Shown piece by piece: positions 1 to 7,695 of a DNA stretch of 20,929 bases. The translations under genes and the position numbers were made by a program. A model generated the notes under the pieces. That model did not search any database. It was given only the letters and a program-made list of their open reading frames with translations, and was not told the DNA's origin. Position 1 is the stretch's first letter. Every line of letters starts with the position of its first letter. This DNA comes from an uncultured Prochlorococcus sp. (GTDB taxonomy: Bacteria > Cyanobacteriota > Cyanobacteriia > PCC-6307 > Cyanobiaceae), in NCBI GenBank assembly GCA_902600395.1, contig CACKJL010000014.1, forward strand, positions 1 to 20,929. The letters are read 5' to 3'.

Positions 1-1
1 A

Positions 2-391
2 TATTATAATATTTCTACAGAAAGAGAAAGGCTCGAAAAAAAAATTTCGACTGGGTTAATAAATTCAATTTGGGTTCAATACGGTACAGATATTAAAGTT
101 CTTCAGAATGAGGTAACTTATCTCAGAAACGTAGCAAAAGAAGAAAAATTACCTATATTTGGAAGTTTATTTATTCCTTCTAAACTATTTATAGCAAGGT
201 TTAAATTTCGTCCTTGGAAAGAGGTATATATATCTGAAAAGTTTTTATATGACTTGGAGAATTTTTTTGATTTCACAAACGATTTAGTTAGTTTTTATAA
301 AAAAAATAATATAACACCTGTAATTGAATCTGATTTTTCATCATCAGAGAAGCTTGATTCTGTTTATAGTTTTTTACAAAATGAAAGATAA
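2..391 (+). CDS. C-terminal part of a possible methylenetetrahydrofolate-reductase-like protein, left copy, cut by window end
   Basis: An open frame enters from the window edge and stops with TAA at 389-391, giving about 129 residues without a visible start. It matches the right copy at 20539-20928, where the possible identity is discussed. The FAD oxidoreductase begins 20 bases downstream on the same strand, so the two probably share a transcript. Confidence 0.75.
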   Translation, partial: YYNISTERERLEKKISTGLINSIWVQYGTDIKVLQNEVTYLRNVAKEEKLPIFGSLFIPSKLFIARFKFRPWKEVYISEKFLYDLENFFDFTNDLVSFYKKNNITPVIESDFSSSEKLDSVYSFLQNER

Positions 392-411
392 TTTCTGTCA
401 ATATTAAACCA

Positions 412-1578
412 ATGAAAAGTGATGTTACATATGACTTATTAATAATAGGTGGAGGTATATCTGCGTGTGTTTTTGCTTCGAAGTATCTGAAAAATAATAT
501 TACAAAAAAAGTTGGATTAATAGAAATTGGTCGTGGACTTGGAGGGAGATCAAGTACAAGAATAAGCAAAAAATATGAAGGATGGAAACTAAACCATGGT
601 TCTCCAAATTTTAATATATATAACAGTAAAAAAAATCTTCTATTAAAAAGATTTATTGATGAATTATTGGTTAATAAATATATAAAAATTGATGACTCAG
701 AAATATTTTTTTTAAATGAAGATTCTAATTTAGAAACCATAAAAAAATCTGAATTTTCTTACGGGGTTAATTATTTATCTTTAGATTCCATGAGTGAATT
801 ATCGAAAAAGATAATTGAATCAAATAATTTAAAAGAGGAAATTGATTTTTTCTTTGAAACTTTAATAGTTGATATGCAGTTTAAAGATAATGAATGGTTA
901 CTAACATCAAAAAATGGCGACAAATTCAAGTCTAAATATCTAATTTGTTCAACTAATTTGTTGTTACATAAGAGGTCTTTAAAAATATTAAATGTAAATC
1001 AAATTCCATTAAGAAAAGCAATTCCTATTAATAGTGATAAAAAAATAGATTTACTATTAAATTTCTTAGAAGAACAAACATTTATTCCCAGGTTAACCTT
1101 TTTAATTTATACAAATAAAAAATATTGTTATAAAGATTATTACTCTAAAAAACAAAGGTATTTTTATTTAAAAAATAATTTAGAAAAAAAATATAGATTT
1201 GAAAGAATTATTTTTCAGCTGCAAGATAATAATAAATTAGGAATTGTAGTACATTCAAAAAACGCAGAGTTAATTAATTCTTATATAAGTGCAAAAGATG
1301 AAGAAGTTTTTAAACAAAAAATAATTACAAATTTCAATCAACTCTTTGAAGAAAATCCTATAGTACATAAATTAACTTTTGATGAAAAAATATCTATTAT
1401 GAAATGGAGAGCTTCACAGCCTTCTGGTCTTGCCGTACCTTTATCATTACAATTTAGTAGAAAATATAAAATTGGATTTTGCGGAGACTGGTTTGAAGGA
1501 GATGGATTTGGCAGAATTGAAGGCTCAATTTTGAGTGCTTTAATATTAGAGAAAAAAATTAAAGACTTAATTAAATAA
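412..1578 (+). CDS. FAD-dependent oxidoreductase, renalase-like (left copy)
   Basis: Identical copy of the gene described at 19352-20518. The reading frame is intact here too: ATG at 412, TAA at 1576-1578, 388 residues, with the GGGISA dinucleotide-binding loop at residues 13-18. Its 3' end overlaps the convergent kinase gene by 12 bases. If the left arm is a chimera this is not a second gene. Confidence 0.9.
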   Translation: MKSDVTYDLLIIGGGISACVFASKYLKNNITKKVGLIEIGRGLGGRSSTRISKKYEGWKLNHGSPNFNIYNSKKNLLLKRFIDELLVNKYIKIDDSEIFFLNEDSNLETIKKSEFSYGVNYLSLDSMSELSKKIIESNNLKEEIDFFFETLIVDMQFKDNEWLLTSKNGDKFKSKYLICSTNLLLHKRSLKILNVNQIPLRKAIPINSDKKIDLLLNFLEEQTFIPRLTFLIYTNKKYCYKDYYSKKQRYFYLKNNLEKKYRFERIIFQLQDNNKLGIVVHSKNAELINSYISAKDEEVFKQKIITNFNQLFEENPIVHKLTFDEKISIMKWRASQPSGLAVPLSLQFSRKYKIGFCGDWFEGDGFGRIEGSILSALILEKKIKDLIK

Positions 1579-2163
1579 TTTTTTCATAATGTTATCTATG
1601 TCAGTGTTTTTTTCAATAATGAATTTATTTGTATTATTTTTTACGCTATTAGGTTTGAATTTTTCATAATAAATGCTCCATGATTTTAAGAAATCATTCT
1701 CAGCTTGTTTTTTATCCTTCCCCCTTTCTTTTACATCTCTTTGGACAACTCTTTTCATGCACTCATTTTTATTAGTTTTTATTTCTAAAAAAAAATAATC
1801 ATTATTATTTAAAGTGTTTGAGAATTCTTTAGCAAATATACCTTCAACAATTAAAAAACTAATATTTTTTGTTTCGTTTAAGATATTTTGAATTGTTTTC
1901 TTTTCGAAATTGTAATAACGATCAAAAATTGAAATTCCGTTCTTATAAATAAAATCAAAATCTTTTTTGAATAGTTTGTTATTAAAACTAATACTTCTAT
2001 CAAAAAAGCCTTCTACAAATTTTGGTAGTAATTTACTTATTAACCCTGTCTTATAGTAATTGTCTGTACTTAATACAATACCATTTTTATTTTTTTTTAT
2101 TATTTGATTAGATAAAGTTGTTTTCCCGCTTCCGGAAGGTCCACTTATAAAAATAAGCTTCAT
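1567..2163 (-). CDS. Uridine-kinase-like P-loop kinase (left copy)
   Basis: Identical copy of 18767-19363; 198 residues with Walker A GPSGSGKT at residues 8-15. It converges with the FAD oxidoreductase and diverges from the helix-hairpin-helix gene. See the right copy for the full description. Confidence 0.88.
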   Translation of the reverse strand: MKLIFISGPSGSGKTTLSNQIIKKNKNGIVLSTDNYYKTGLISKLLPKFVEGFFDRSISFNNKLFKKDFDFIYKNGISIFDRYYNFEKKTIQNILNETKNISFLIVEGIFAKEFSNTLNNNDYFFLEIKTNKNECMKRVVQRDVKERGKDKKQAENDFLKSWSIYYEKFKPNSVKNNTNKFIIEKNTDIDNIMKKLFN

Positions 2164-2273
2164 TTTTACGATCTGTTCTCTAAAAAAATTTTACCTCTAC
2201 TATTAATAAATACATTTAAATTTTGAATATTCATTTTTACTTTTTTTAGTTTTTAAAATAATTTAGAATACCT

Positions 2274-2295
2274 TGCAATGGCTCGTAAGCTTGCA
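2274..2295. other. Unexplained hairpin in the kinase / HhH divergent spacer (left copy)
   Basis: TGCAA and TTGCA arms enclose GCT/AGC arms around a TACG loop, with a two-base bulge on one side. It is the only G/C-richer island in this spacer. It is a candidate regulatory or RNA structure; no known motif was recognised. The right copy is 18635-18656. Confidence 0.3.
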
Positions 2296-2360
2296 TAAAT
2301 ATTAAATGTGTGTCTTTATATAATTGTAAATAAATTATTTCTATGCAGTTAGTTTTTATC

Positions 2361-2390
2361 TTGTAATTAATTCCCCTGGAATTTGATAAT
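2361..2390 (+). promoter_or_regulatory. Predicted sigma-70-type promoter for the HhH gene (left copy)
   Basis: TTGTAA at 2361-2366 and GATAAT at 2385-2390 are 18 bases apart, giving a start near 2397 and a leader of about 33 bases before the ATG at 2430. The right copy is 18540-18569 on the minus strand. The call rests on motif similarity only. Confidence 0.35.
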
Positions 2391-2429
2391 ATTAAACTGA
2401 ATAGCTAATTTTATTACTTATAAATTGCA

Positions 2430-2759
2430 ATGATTTCTAAATTTCTCAGTAAACTAAAATCAATTTTATTTAAAAGTGCAGTAACTTCTGAAACTCCCTT
2501 AAAGAAAGAAAAAAAAGGAGCAAAGTCTGCAAAAACAAAAACAAAAACAAAAACAAAAACAAAAACCAAAGCGGTAAATTCTAAGAAAAATATTGAAACT
2601 TTGACTACACTTCCAGGTGTTGGAGCAAAAAGCGCAAAAGCTTTGTATGAGGCTGGATTTAAAACAACAAAGGCAGTTATCGCTGCAGATGAAAAAGATC
2701 TTCTTGCTGTGTCAGGAGTTGGAATAAATCTTGTTAAAAAACTTAAAAAGCTTAAGTAG
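2430..2759 (+). CDS. Small helix-hairpin-helix protein with Thr-Lys repeat (left copy)
   Basis: Identical copy of 18171-18500; 109 residues. In this orientation the coding strand shows six tandem AAAAAC units at 2531-2566. The helix-hairpin-helix loops LPGVGAKSAK and SGVG lie in the C-terminal half. See the right copy for detail. Confidence 0.88.
   Translation: MISKFLSKLKSILFKSAVTSETPLKKEKKGAKSAKTKTKTKTKTKTKAVNSKKNIETLTTLPGVGAKSAKALYEAGFKTTKAVIAADEKDLLAVSGVGINLVKKLKKLK
2531..2566. repeat. Six tandem AAAAAC hexamers inside the HhH gene (left copy)
   Basis: Six exact copies of a 6-base unit encode a Thr-Lys dipeptide run. Because the unit is two codons long, gain or loss of units changes linker length without shifting the frame. 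The right copy is 18364-18399. Confidence 0.9.
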
Positions 2760-2837
2760 TTAAAATTTTTTTTTAAACCTTTCTAAAAAAATTTGTAATA
2801 TCAACTAATAATCAAAAAATTTATGTGATATAGCGGA

Positions 2838-3014
2838 CTATCTTCTTCTTGCTTTTCTTCTCTGTTGCAACTTTCTTTTATATTTTTCAATAGGCGTTTC
2901 GTGATGTCTAAGTCTTTTTAAATCTGCAAAGATGCCCGACTTAGATACTTGTCTTTTAAATCTTCTAAGGGCTGACTCAATTCCCTCGTTCTCTCCAACT
3001 GTAACTTGTGTCAA
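2838..3014 (-). CDS. rpsU: 30S ribosomal protein S21 (left copy)
   Basis: Identical copy of 17916-18092; 58 residues, TTG start. It would be unusual for a genome to carry two identical rpsU genes 15 kb apart in opposite orientation, which is another reason to doubt the left arm. Confidence 0.93.
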
Positions 3015-3099
3015 AATTTTCTAAATAAAAATTATTCTAGCACCTCAATAGATATATTTAAACTCAAAACTTCTAATTGAGGGTTAATGGTTTATTTGG

Positions 3100-3558
3100 C
3101 TAATTTTTTGTCCACTCCATAAATCTTTTTTTATTACTTTTTATGTCTTGTAATGATTCAAAATAATATTTTTCCCAATTATCTTTAGGCAGGCCAAGAA
3201 ATAACATTAGATTTAATGGATATTGATCGCTATCAGAACAATTTCTAAAATCATCCCTAAATAAAAAGATTTCCTTTTTTAAAGCAATTGCGATACCCAA
3301 TTCAATCATTACCCCTTCATCTGGAGGATTTCCATTAACAATTGCAAAAATACAATCACATTCTTTTAAATCATGGAAATTACTATTTGCAACTTCATAT
3401 GCCCATTGACTTTTTTGTTGTGTTAATGGTTTTGCCCTCTCAAAAGGTTCATATACTTCTACATTTAAATCATTGAAGATTTCAATAAATTCAAGTAAGA
3501 GGGTTTTAGTTTGCTTTGAAAATCCATATGGATTAGCTAAATATAATTTCTTTCTCAA
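3100..3558 (-). CDS. Nucleoside 2-deoxyribosyltransferase-like protein (left copy)
   Basis: Identical copy of 17372-17830; 152 residues from a TTG start that overlaps the stop codon of the phosphoribosyltransferase gene. See the right copy. Confidence 0.88.
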   Translation of the reverse strand: MRKKLYLANPYGFSKQTKTLLLEFIEIFNDLNVEVYEPFERAKPLTQQKSQWAYEVANSNFHDLKECDCIFAIVNGNPPDEGVMIELGIAIALKKEIFLFRDDFRNCSDSDQYPLNLMLFLGLPKDNWEKYYFESLQDIKSNKKRFMEWTKN

Positions 3559-3950
3559 CCTAAACCTCTTTTTTTGATGTAATCTTCTCGGTCACTTTTT
3601 GAATTTAAAGTATTTTCCCAAGGGAAAACAATCCATTGACTTTTTTTTGTTAAATGTATTGTATTCCACCATGTAGGTTTGATTTTACTAAATAATACAA
3701 AAAACATTGCCCCTTCAATATTCTTGAAGGTCGTTAATGTAATGCCTGTTTCATAAACATCATCTACTATTAGTGAATTCTTTATTGGTTCTGAAATTAA
3801 TTCAATTTTTAATTTATGGCTTAGTGCTACAGCAAGACATAATCCGCCACGAGGAACTCCATATATTCCAGAAAATTCCTTAAATTTACATTTATCAGCT
3901 ATTTGTTCTACGCTCTTATCAAATTCGCTCCAAGTAAAATAACTTATCAT
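3555..3950 (-). CDS. Phosphoribosyltransferase (left copy)
   Basis: Identical copy of 16980-17375; 131 residues with PRPP-binding motif LIVDDVYETGITL. See the right copy. Confidence 0.9.
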   Translation of the reverse strand: MISYFTWSEFDKSVEQIADKCKFKEFSGIYGVPRGGLCLAVALSHKLKIELISEPIKNSLIVDDVYETGITLTTFKNIEGAMFFVLFSKIKPTWWNTIHLTKKSQWIVFPWENTLNSKSDREDYIKKRGLG

Positions 3951-3951
3951 C

Positions 3952-4137
3952 TTAATTTTCGGATTTTTCTGTTGTAGTAGCGTAATTTGAAGCAATTACA
4001 CTTAAAAGTGCTACTACTTGCTCATTTGGACAATTAGTATTTTTTTTTAAATTTTCACATTCATTTATTATCTTGGCATATGTATCCTCAACTATCCCGT
4101 TCATTTGATCGATACTAAAAGAATATGGTTTATTCAT
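3952..4137 (-). CDS. 61-aa unknown protein upstream of the phosphoribosyltransferase (left copy)
   Basis: Identical copy of 16793-16978. It ends one base before the phosphoribosyltransferase start. See the right copy. Confidence 0.75.
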   Translation of the reverse strand: MNKPYSFSIDQMNGIVEDTYAKIINECENLKKNTNCPNEQVVALLSVIASNYATTTEKSEN

Positions 4138-4210
4138 TTTTAAATTATTAGTTATTTCATTTTTACTTAAATATTTAACGAAGTAAATATTTTTGTATTT
4201 AAAGATAAAA

Positions 4211-4714
4211 TTATTCCCACATGGGGTTATTTAATTTTTCATTATTAAGTGAAGAAGGAACATAAGTATGTAAAGCTTCAATTTTTATAGCCCATTTTTT
4301 AGAGTTTCCCTTTAAACTTTCGCTTTCAATTAGGTTTGTTAGTGGAATCCTTTTTCTGACTTTAAGAAGTCCTAAACAAGCTTCCCAGGCTTCATGATTT
4401 TTATAAATATCTAACCAAAAATCAAAAATATTTTCCAAGATTTCTAAAGGGATATCAAATGGAATACCCATTGAAGGTCTTGCAATTAAATATTTTTTAT
4501 TTCTTAGTTCATTTAATAAATTATTTACGTTTAAATTAATAGCTAAAAGAATATCTTTTGCTGATTCAGTACCTATTAATTCTTTTCTGTGGCAATCTAA
4601 AAGATTTTCATCCTCAAGGATATTATCATCGCAATTTTTTATTCCCACAATCCAAAACCCTTCTCCATTATTCACTCCACTAGCAAGAAATAGATATTGA
4701 GGTGAATTCTCCAA
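4211..4714 (-). CDS. 167-aa unknown protein (left copy)
   Basis: Identical copy of 16216-16719, with a TTG start at 4714-4712 on the minus strand. See the right copy. Confidence 0.82.
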   Translation of the reverse strand: MENSPQYLFLASGVNNGEGFWIVGIKNCDDNILEDENLLDCHRKELIGTESAKDILLAINLNVNNLLNELRNKKYLIARPSMGIPFDIPLEILENIFDFWLDIYKNHEAWEACLGLLKVRKRIPLTNLIESESLKGNSKKWAIKIEALHTYVPSSLNNEKLNNPMWE

Positions 4715-4837
4715 GATTTAAATTATTTTTTCCATTTTTAACATTTTTTGCTTAATAAGAAAATAATTTAGCTGTGCAATTAACAATCTGAAGTCCTCGT
4801 AAAAAAAATTTTGTTGTTATAGTTAGATTTTTAGAAA

Positions 4838-4951
4838 ATGTTTGATTTAAGAGAACTAAAACTAATGTTTTTAGATCCTACTGATTTAATAATTAATAAT
4901 ATAAATAAATATCTTTATAGAAATAAAGCAATTAAATTTATTTTTTCTTAG
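4838..4951 (+). CDS. Possible 37-aa small protein (left copy)
   Basis: A short ORF starts MFDLRELKLMFLDPTDL and overlaps the 3' end of the convergent small membrane protein gene by 14 bases. Composition is protein-like, but there is no clear ribosome binding site and no recognised family. The right copy is 15979-16092. Confidence 0.25.
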   Translation: MFDLRELKLMFLDPTDLIINNINKYLYRNKAIKFIFS

Positions 4952-5162
4952 GAAATAATTTTCCTATTCTCTCCTTTTGCAAGTACTCCTTTTTGTTTCT
5001 TATTTTTTTGTCTTCTAAAGATTCTTTATTAGTACTTACAGCATAAATAATATAGAAAATCATGCCAGTAAATATTAATCCTACAAAAATTATGAATATT
5101 CCTATAGGTTCAGTGGGACTGAATATTTTAAGATCTAAAGCTGTATTTAGGGAAATTATCAT
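4938..5162 (-). CDS. Small one-helix membrane protein, about 74 aa (left copy)
   Basis: Identical copy of 15768-15992: one membrane segment followed by a lysine-rich tail. See the right copy. Confidence 0.75.
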   Translation of the reverse strand: MIISLNTALDLKIFSPTEPIGIFIIFVGLIFTGMIFYIIYAVSTNKESLEDKKIRNKKEYLQKERIGKLFPKKK

Positions 5163-5197
5163 CAATAAACTAATTCCTAAATAAATTTTATGGAAAT

Positions 5198-5431
5198 CTA
5201 ATTGATTTCCTCGTATCCAAAAAATGTTACCTTATCTGAATTTTTATACCCATTAGCGGCTTCTTGTGGGTTTTGACTATCAATTTTTCTTGCTTTAGCA
5301 TGAATCATGTTGAATGGGAAAATCACAGCTCCTACAAAAAAATGAAGAATTAAGAAATCTGAAGGTAATCCATTTGTCCAATCAGGAAAAAATAGCAATG
5401 TCATCAATGATTCGTACATATTTGTAGTCAA
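5198..5431 (-). CDS. 77-aa unknown protein with hydrophobic segment (left copy)
   Basis: Identical copy of 15499-15732. It is divergent from the exported-protein gene at 5527, with a 95-base spacer. See the right copy for the start-site discussion. Confidence 0.75.
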   Translation of the reverse strand: MTTNMYESLMTLLFFPDWTNGLPSDFLILHFFVGAVIFPFNMIHAKARKIDSQNPQEAANGYKNSDKVTFFGYEEIN

Positions 5432-5526
5432 ATAAACCTCAGACTATTATTACTGAACTTATCGCAATACTTTTAATTATTAATAAATTGAAATTTAATT
5501 TGCTTTAGATAATTATTCAGATCTAA

Positions 5527-5985
5527 TTGAAAAGACAATTAGAAAAAAATAATATATTATTTATAGATATTGATAAAAAGCTTTTTTTGAAACTTATTTT
5601 TTGTTTTCTTTTATTTTTAGTTTGTTTATTAAGACCTTCAACAAGTTTAGCTTTTGATACGTCAGACCCTAGTGTTAGTTTGCTACAAAATAGGATTTCT
5701 AATAATTTTTCCAGGAAATATTGCAAGGCTGTTCAAAATGGTTTTTCTAAAGATGAAGCAATGAAATCAGCTATTGTGAAAACTGAAAACATCATATCTT
5801 TTTCTTATAATCCACAGAAAAAATGGATTGAGAAAAGTGACTTGGCTAATCAAATTTCATTGCAAGTAGTAAATGATTGTGGTTTGTCTATTGGATTGAT
5901 TGGAAAGGAGGGAGTAAATTACTTCAAATCATATTTTCTTGAAATTTATGAAAAAACTACGCCTGATAAAAATTTTTCAAGATAG
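5527..5985 (+). CDS. Exported protein of unknown function, 152 aa (left copy)
   Basis: Identical copy of 14945-15403. It is followed after 9 bases by the 64-aa membrane protein gene on the same strand. See the right copy. Confidence 0.78.
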   Translation: MKRQLEKNNILFIDIDKKLFLKLIFCFLLFLVCLLRPSTSLAFDTSDPSVSLLQNRISNNFSRKYCKAVQNGFSKDEAMKSAIVKTENIISFSYNPQKKWIEKSDLANQISLQVVNDCGLSIGLIGKEGVNYFKSYFLEIYEKTTPDKNFSR

Positions 5986-5994
5986 ATTAGGTTT

Positions 5995-6189
5995 ATGAAC
6001 AATATTTCAGACAAATTAGTAATGACAATAATATTGATTACTACACTTTTTGTATTTGGATTAATTTTTTCAGTAAAGTCGCCAGAGAGAAAGGTTATAG
6101 ATTCACCAATAATGTGGAAAGATGATTTTTCTAATATATCGATTTTTAAAAGCAATAATATAAATTCAGAAATAAAAAGAATAATTTAA
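5995..6189 (+). CDS. Small one-helix membrane protein, 64 aa (left copy)
   Basis: Identical copy of 14741-14935. It converges with the truncated HNH gene copy. See the right copy. Confidence 0.7.
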   Translation: MNNISDKLVMTIILITTLFVFGLIFSVKSPERKVIDSPIMWKDDFSNISIFKSNNINSEIKRII

Positions 6190-6211
6190 ATAAAAATACA
6201 TTATTCACCAA

Positions 6212-6228
6212 AATAGGAAGATCCTATT
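6212..6228. terminator. Possible bidirectional terminator hairpin (left copy)
   Basis: A 7-bp inverted repeat, AATAGGA and TCCTATT, with a 3-base loop lies between convergent genes. Only short T runs flank it, so termination strength is uncertain. The right copy is 14702-14718. Confidence 0.4.
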
Positions 6229-6281
6229 CAAGCATATACAAAAATATTTTTTCGAATCTCAATCAATTTATCATTCATTGT

Positions 6282-6483
6282 TTAATTTAAGTATTTCAAA
6301 AGAACTGATGCTAGTTTTAAATCATCATTAAACCATGCTCGTATCGCCATAGCTCTTCGAGGATCATAAAAATTTTGTTTTCTGTACCAACTAAGAAATT
6401 CTGAATCTGATTTCTTCCCATTACATGACAAACAACATGGTACGCAATTACTTGTACTGCTAATCCCCCCTTTTGACATTGGG
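6282..6483 (-). pseudogene. HNH nuclease copy truncated at the left junction
   Basis: This copy keeps only the part from the last base of codon 47 to the stop, that is Pro48-Asn113 of the intact gene at 14307-14648. The first zinc CxxC pair (Cys33, Cys36) and the catalytic Asp44-His45 are absent. Upstream of 6483 the minus-strand frame runs into antisense of the DUF3318-like gene. An internal ATG at 6477-6479 exists, but a product from it would lack the active site. It is most easily explained as the chimeric end of the inverted arm. Confidence 0.9.
6481..6483. other. Left inversion junction
   Basis: The repeat ends at GGG shared by both arms. On the left it joins HNH antisense directly to an internal position of the DUF3318-like gene. 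The natural DUF3318-like codons here would read Ile-Gly, e.g. ATTGGG or ATAGGG, so the breakpoint probably falls in a 3-6 base microhomology, the type of junction left by template switching. Confidence 0.8.
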
Positions 6484-6858
6484 CTTGGAGGGGCGATAGG
6501 AGAGTTGTGGGTACAAGATGGTTTACTCTTATTACTTGCTCTTGGTTTATCAAGTTTTGCAGGCTACAGATTATATTTAAAAAATAACTCTGAAAAAAAA
6601 CTTCAAGATGCTATTTATGCAGATGAAAGAGCTATAGATCTTGCTTGTAGATTTGGATACAGCGTTCCAAATGCGTATAAAAGTCTTGGAGGAGCATTAA
6701 AGGAGTTAATAGATAAGACACGAAAAAAGAAGAAAAGAAGTTTCTTTGAAGATAGATTAGATGCTTTAAGAAAAAGTGCAGAAAAAGCAAGATCAGAATT
6801 ATCTCAGCAAGAAGGTTCAGAAAAATCGGTTTCTAGCGAAAATGTTTATGGACAATAA
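6481..6858 (+). pseudogene. DUF3318-like protein, 5' end missing at the left junction
   Basis: The frame reading GLGGAIGELWVQDG starts at the junction and runs to TAA at 6856-6858. From memory it resembles the C-terminal part of the cyanobacterial DUF3318 family (full proteins around 200 aa). One hydrophobic segment (DGLLLLLALGLSSFAGYRLY) is followed by a charged region ending in a Lys/Arg-rich, helical tail. The motif AIGLGGAIGELW normally lies well inside this family, so the N-terminal portion, promoter and true start have been lost. The TTG at 6505 gives an open frame but is not a credible start, because coding similarity continues upstream of it to the junction. The 3' end overlaps rsfS, so the pair is normally one transcript. 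Function is unknown. Family identity is remembered, not searched. Confidence 0.75.
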
Positions 6859-7192
6859 AAGTTTGGTTTTAATGGCAGCTAAAGCATGTGATGAAAAAAA
6901 GGCAAAAGATATAAAACTTATAAAAATTGACAAAGTATCTTTTATAAGTGAATGGATTTTGATTGCAGAAGGTTTATCTGATGTACAAGTAAGATCTATA
7001 ACTAACTCTGTAGAGGGAGAACTTAGAGAGAAGGCTAAAATTGAACCGATTCGGAAAGAAGGGATTAACGAAGCGAAATGGGCTTTACTTGATTATGGTG
7101 ATTTGATTGTAAATATTTTTCAACCAGAAATAAGAAAATATTATGACCTCGAATCGTTCTGGAGTAATGGAGATAATCTTATATTTCCATAA
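6842..7192 (+). CDS. rsfS: Ribosomal silencing factor RsfS (Iojap/DUF143 family)
   Basis: RsfS binds ribosomal protein uL14 on the large subunit and blocks subunit joining, damping translation when nutrients are short. The 116-residue product has the usual family length. It shows the typical order of motifs: SLVLMAAKACDEKKAKDIKL at the N terminus, FISEWILIAEGLSDVQVRSI in the middle, then WALLDYGDLIVNIF and the ending YYDLESFW. The family usually has VHIF where this protein has VNIF. The start is ATG at 6842 (or 6848 two codons later), overlapping the DUF3318-like gene by 17 or 11 bases; the frame stays open further upstream, but there it would lie over the other gene. CGLD27 follows after 8 bases. 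Identification is strong from motifs; the exact start is less certain. Confidence 0.92.
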   Translation: MFMDNKSLVLMAAKACDEKKAKDIKLIKIDKVSFISEWILIAEGLSDVQVRSITNSVEGELREKAKIEPIRKEGINEAKWALLDYGDLIVNIFQPEIRKYYDLESFWSNGDNLIFP

Positions 7193-7200
7193 TTTGTTTT

Positions 7201-7695
7201 ATGAACGAATCTAAGTGTCCTGTCCCTAGAGAGCAACAACCCACAAATGAATTCATAGAATTATCAAAATCTAAAATTTTTTCTTGGCCAAAAACAAAAA
7301 AGTCTCTAATTCTCATTTTGACAAAATTCTGGTTAGGAGCTTTTGTTCTATTTCTAGTCATATCTTCAGGAAGCGTATATTTTAAAACATCCCTCATAAG
7401 ATATATTCTACTAAGTTTTTTTGGCAGCTTATCAATACCTCTTTTAATTTCAATAAGGTTATATTTAGGTTGGAAACATATATTTAATAGATTAATATCT
7501 GAAAAAGTTGAATATGAGGAATCAGGTTGGTATGACGGTCAAGTATGGGAAAAGCCATTAGTTTTGAAAGAAAAAGAAACAATTATTGCCTCAATTGAGG
7601 TAAAGCCTATTTTAAAAAATTTAATTCAAATTTTTTCTATTATTTCAGTCCTAGCTTTGTCTGGAATTTTAATTTTTCAATATAATAATTTCTAA
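7201..7695 (+). CDS. CGLD27/Ycf36 family (DUF1230) membrane protein
   Basis: A 164-residue protein of the family conserved in cyanobacteria, algae and plants (CGLD27, or Ycf36 where plastid-encoded). Diagnostic motifs are CPVPREQQPTNEF at residues 6-18, FSWP near 28-31 and YEESGWYDGQVWEKP at 105-119, followed by IEVKPIL. Two hydrophobic segments lie around residues 41-60 and 66-87, and a third near the C terminus around 138-160, so it is an integral membrane protein. Plant CGLD27 has been linked to chloroplast stress tolerance; the biochemical role is not established. ATG at 7201 follows rsfS by 8 bases, and its TAA directly abuts the asparaginase ATG, implying co-transcription and probable translational coupling. 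Confidence 0.92.
   Translation: MNESKCPVPREQQPTNEFIELSKSKIFSWPKTKKSLILILTKFWLGAFVLFLVISSGSVYFKTSLIRYILLSFFGSLSIPLLISIRLYLGWKHIFNRLISEKVEYEESGWYDGQVWEKPLVLKEKETIIASIEVKPILKNLIQIFSIISVLALSGILIFQYNNF

Larger units (their letters stand above)
1..6483. repeat. Left arm of a perfect inverted repeat (probably a fold-back copy)
   Basis: Bases 1-6483 are the reverse complement of 14447-20929. I compared both outer ends, several intergenic stretches and all paired translations and found no difference. The outer end coincides with the first base of the window. At the inner end the shared sequence stops after GGG at 6481-6483, where the left side continues CTTGGAGG and the right side (complement) continues TGAAGG. 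Thirteen complete genes plus one edge fragment are duplicated here in opposite orientation. Because this arm's inner end breaks two genes while the other arm's does not, this is the likely secondary copy. Confidence 0.97.

Noticed and set aside
288..740. 150-aa minus-strand ORF (mirror at 20190-20642)
   Set aside because: It lies opposite the folate-reductase-like end and the FAD oxidoreductase, both with clear family motifs. Its composition is a typical low-complexity shadow of A/T-rich coding DNA.
5523..5726. 67-aa minus-strand ORF (mirror at 15204-15407)
   Set aside because: It is antisense to the exported-protein gene, which has a proper signal peptide; no independent support.
5946..6155. 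69-aa minus-strand ORF (mirror at 14775-14984)
   Set aside because: Antisense to the 64-aa membrane protein and the end of the exported-protein gene; no motif and no start signal.
6317..6553. 78-aa minus-strand ORF across the left junction
   Set aside because: It is an out-of-frame reading of HNH antisense joined to DUF3318-like antisense, created by the junction.
7179..7397. 72-aa minus-strand ORF
   Set aside because: Antisense shadow of the CGLD27 homologue, whose motifs are unmistakable.
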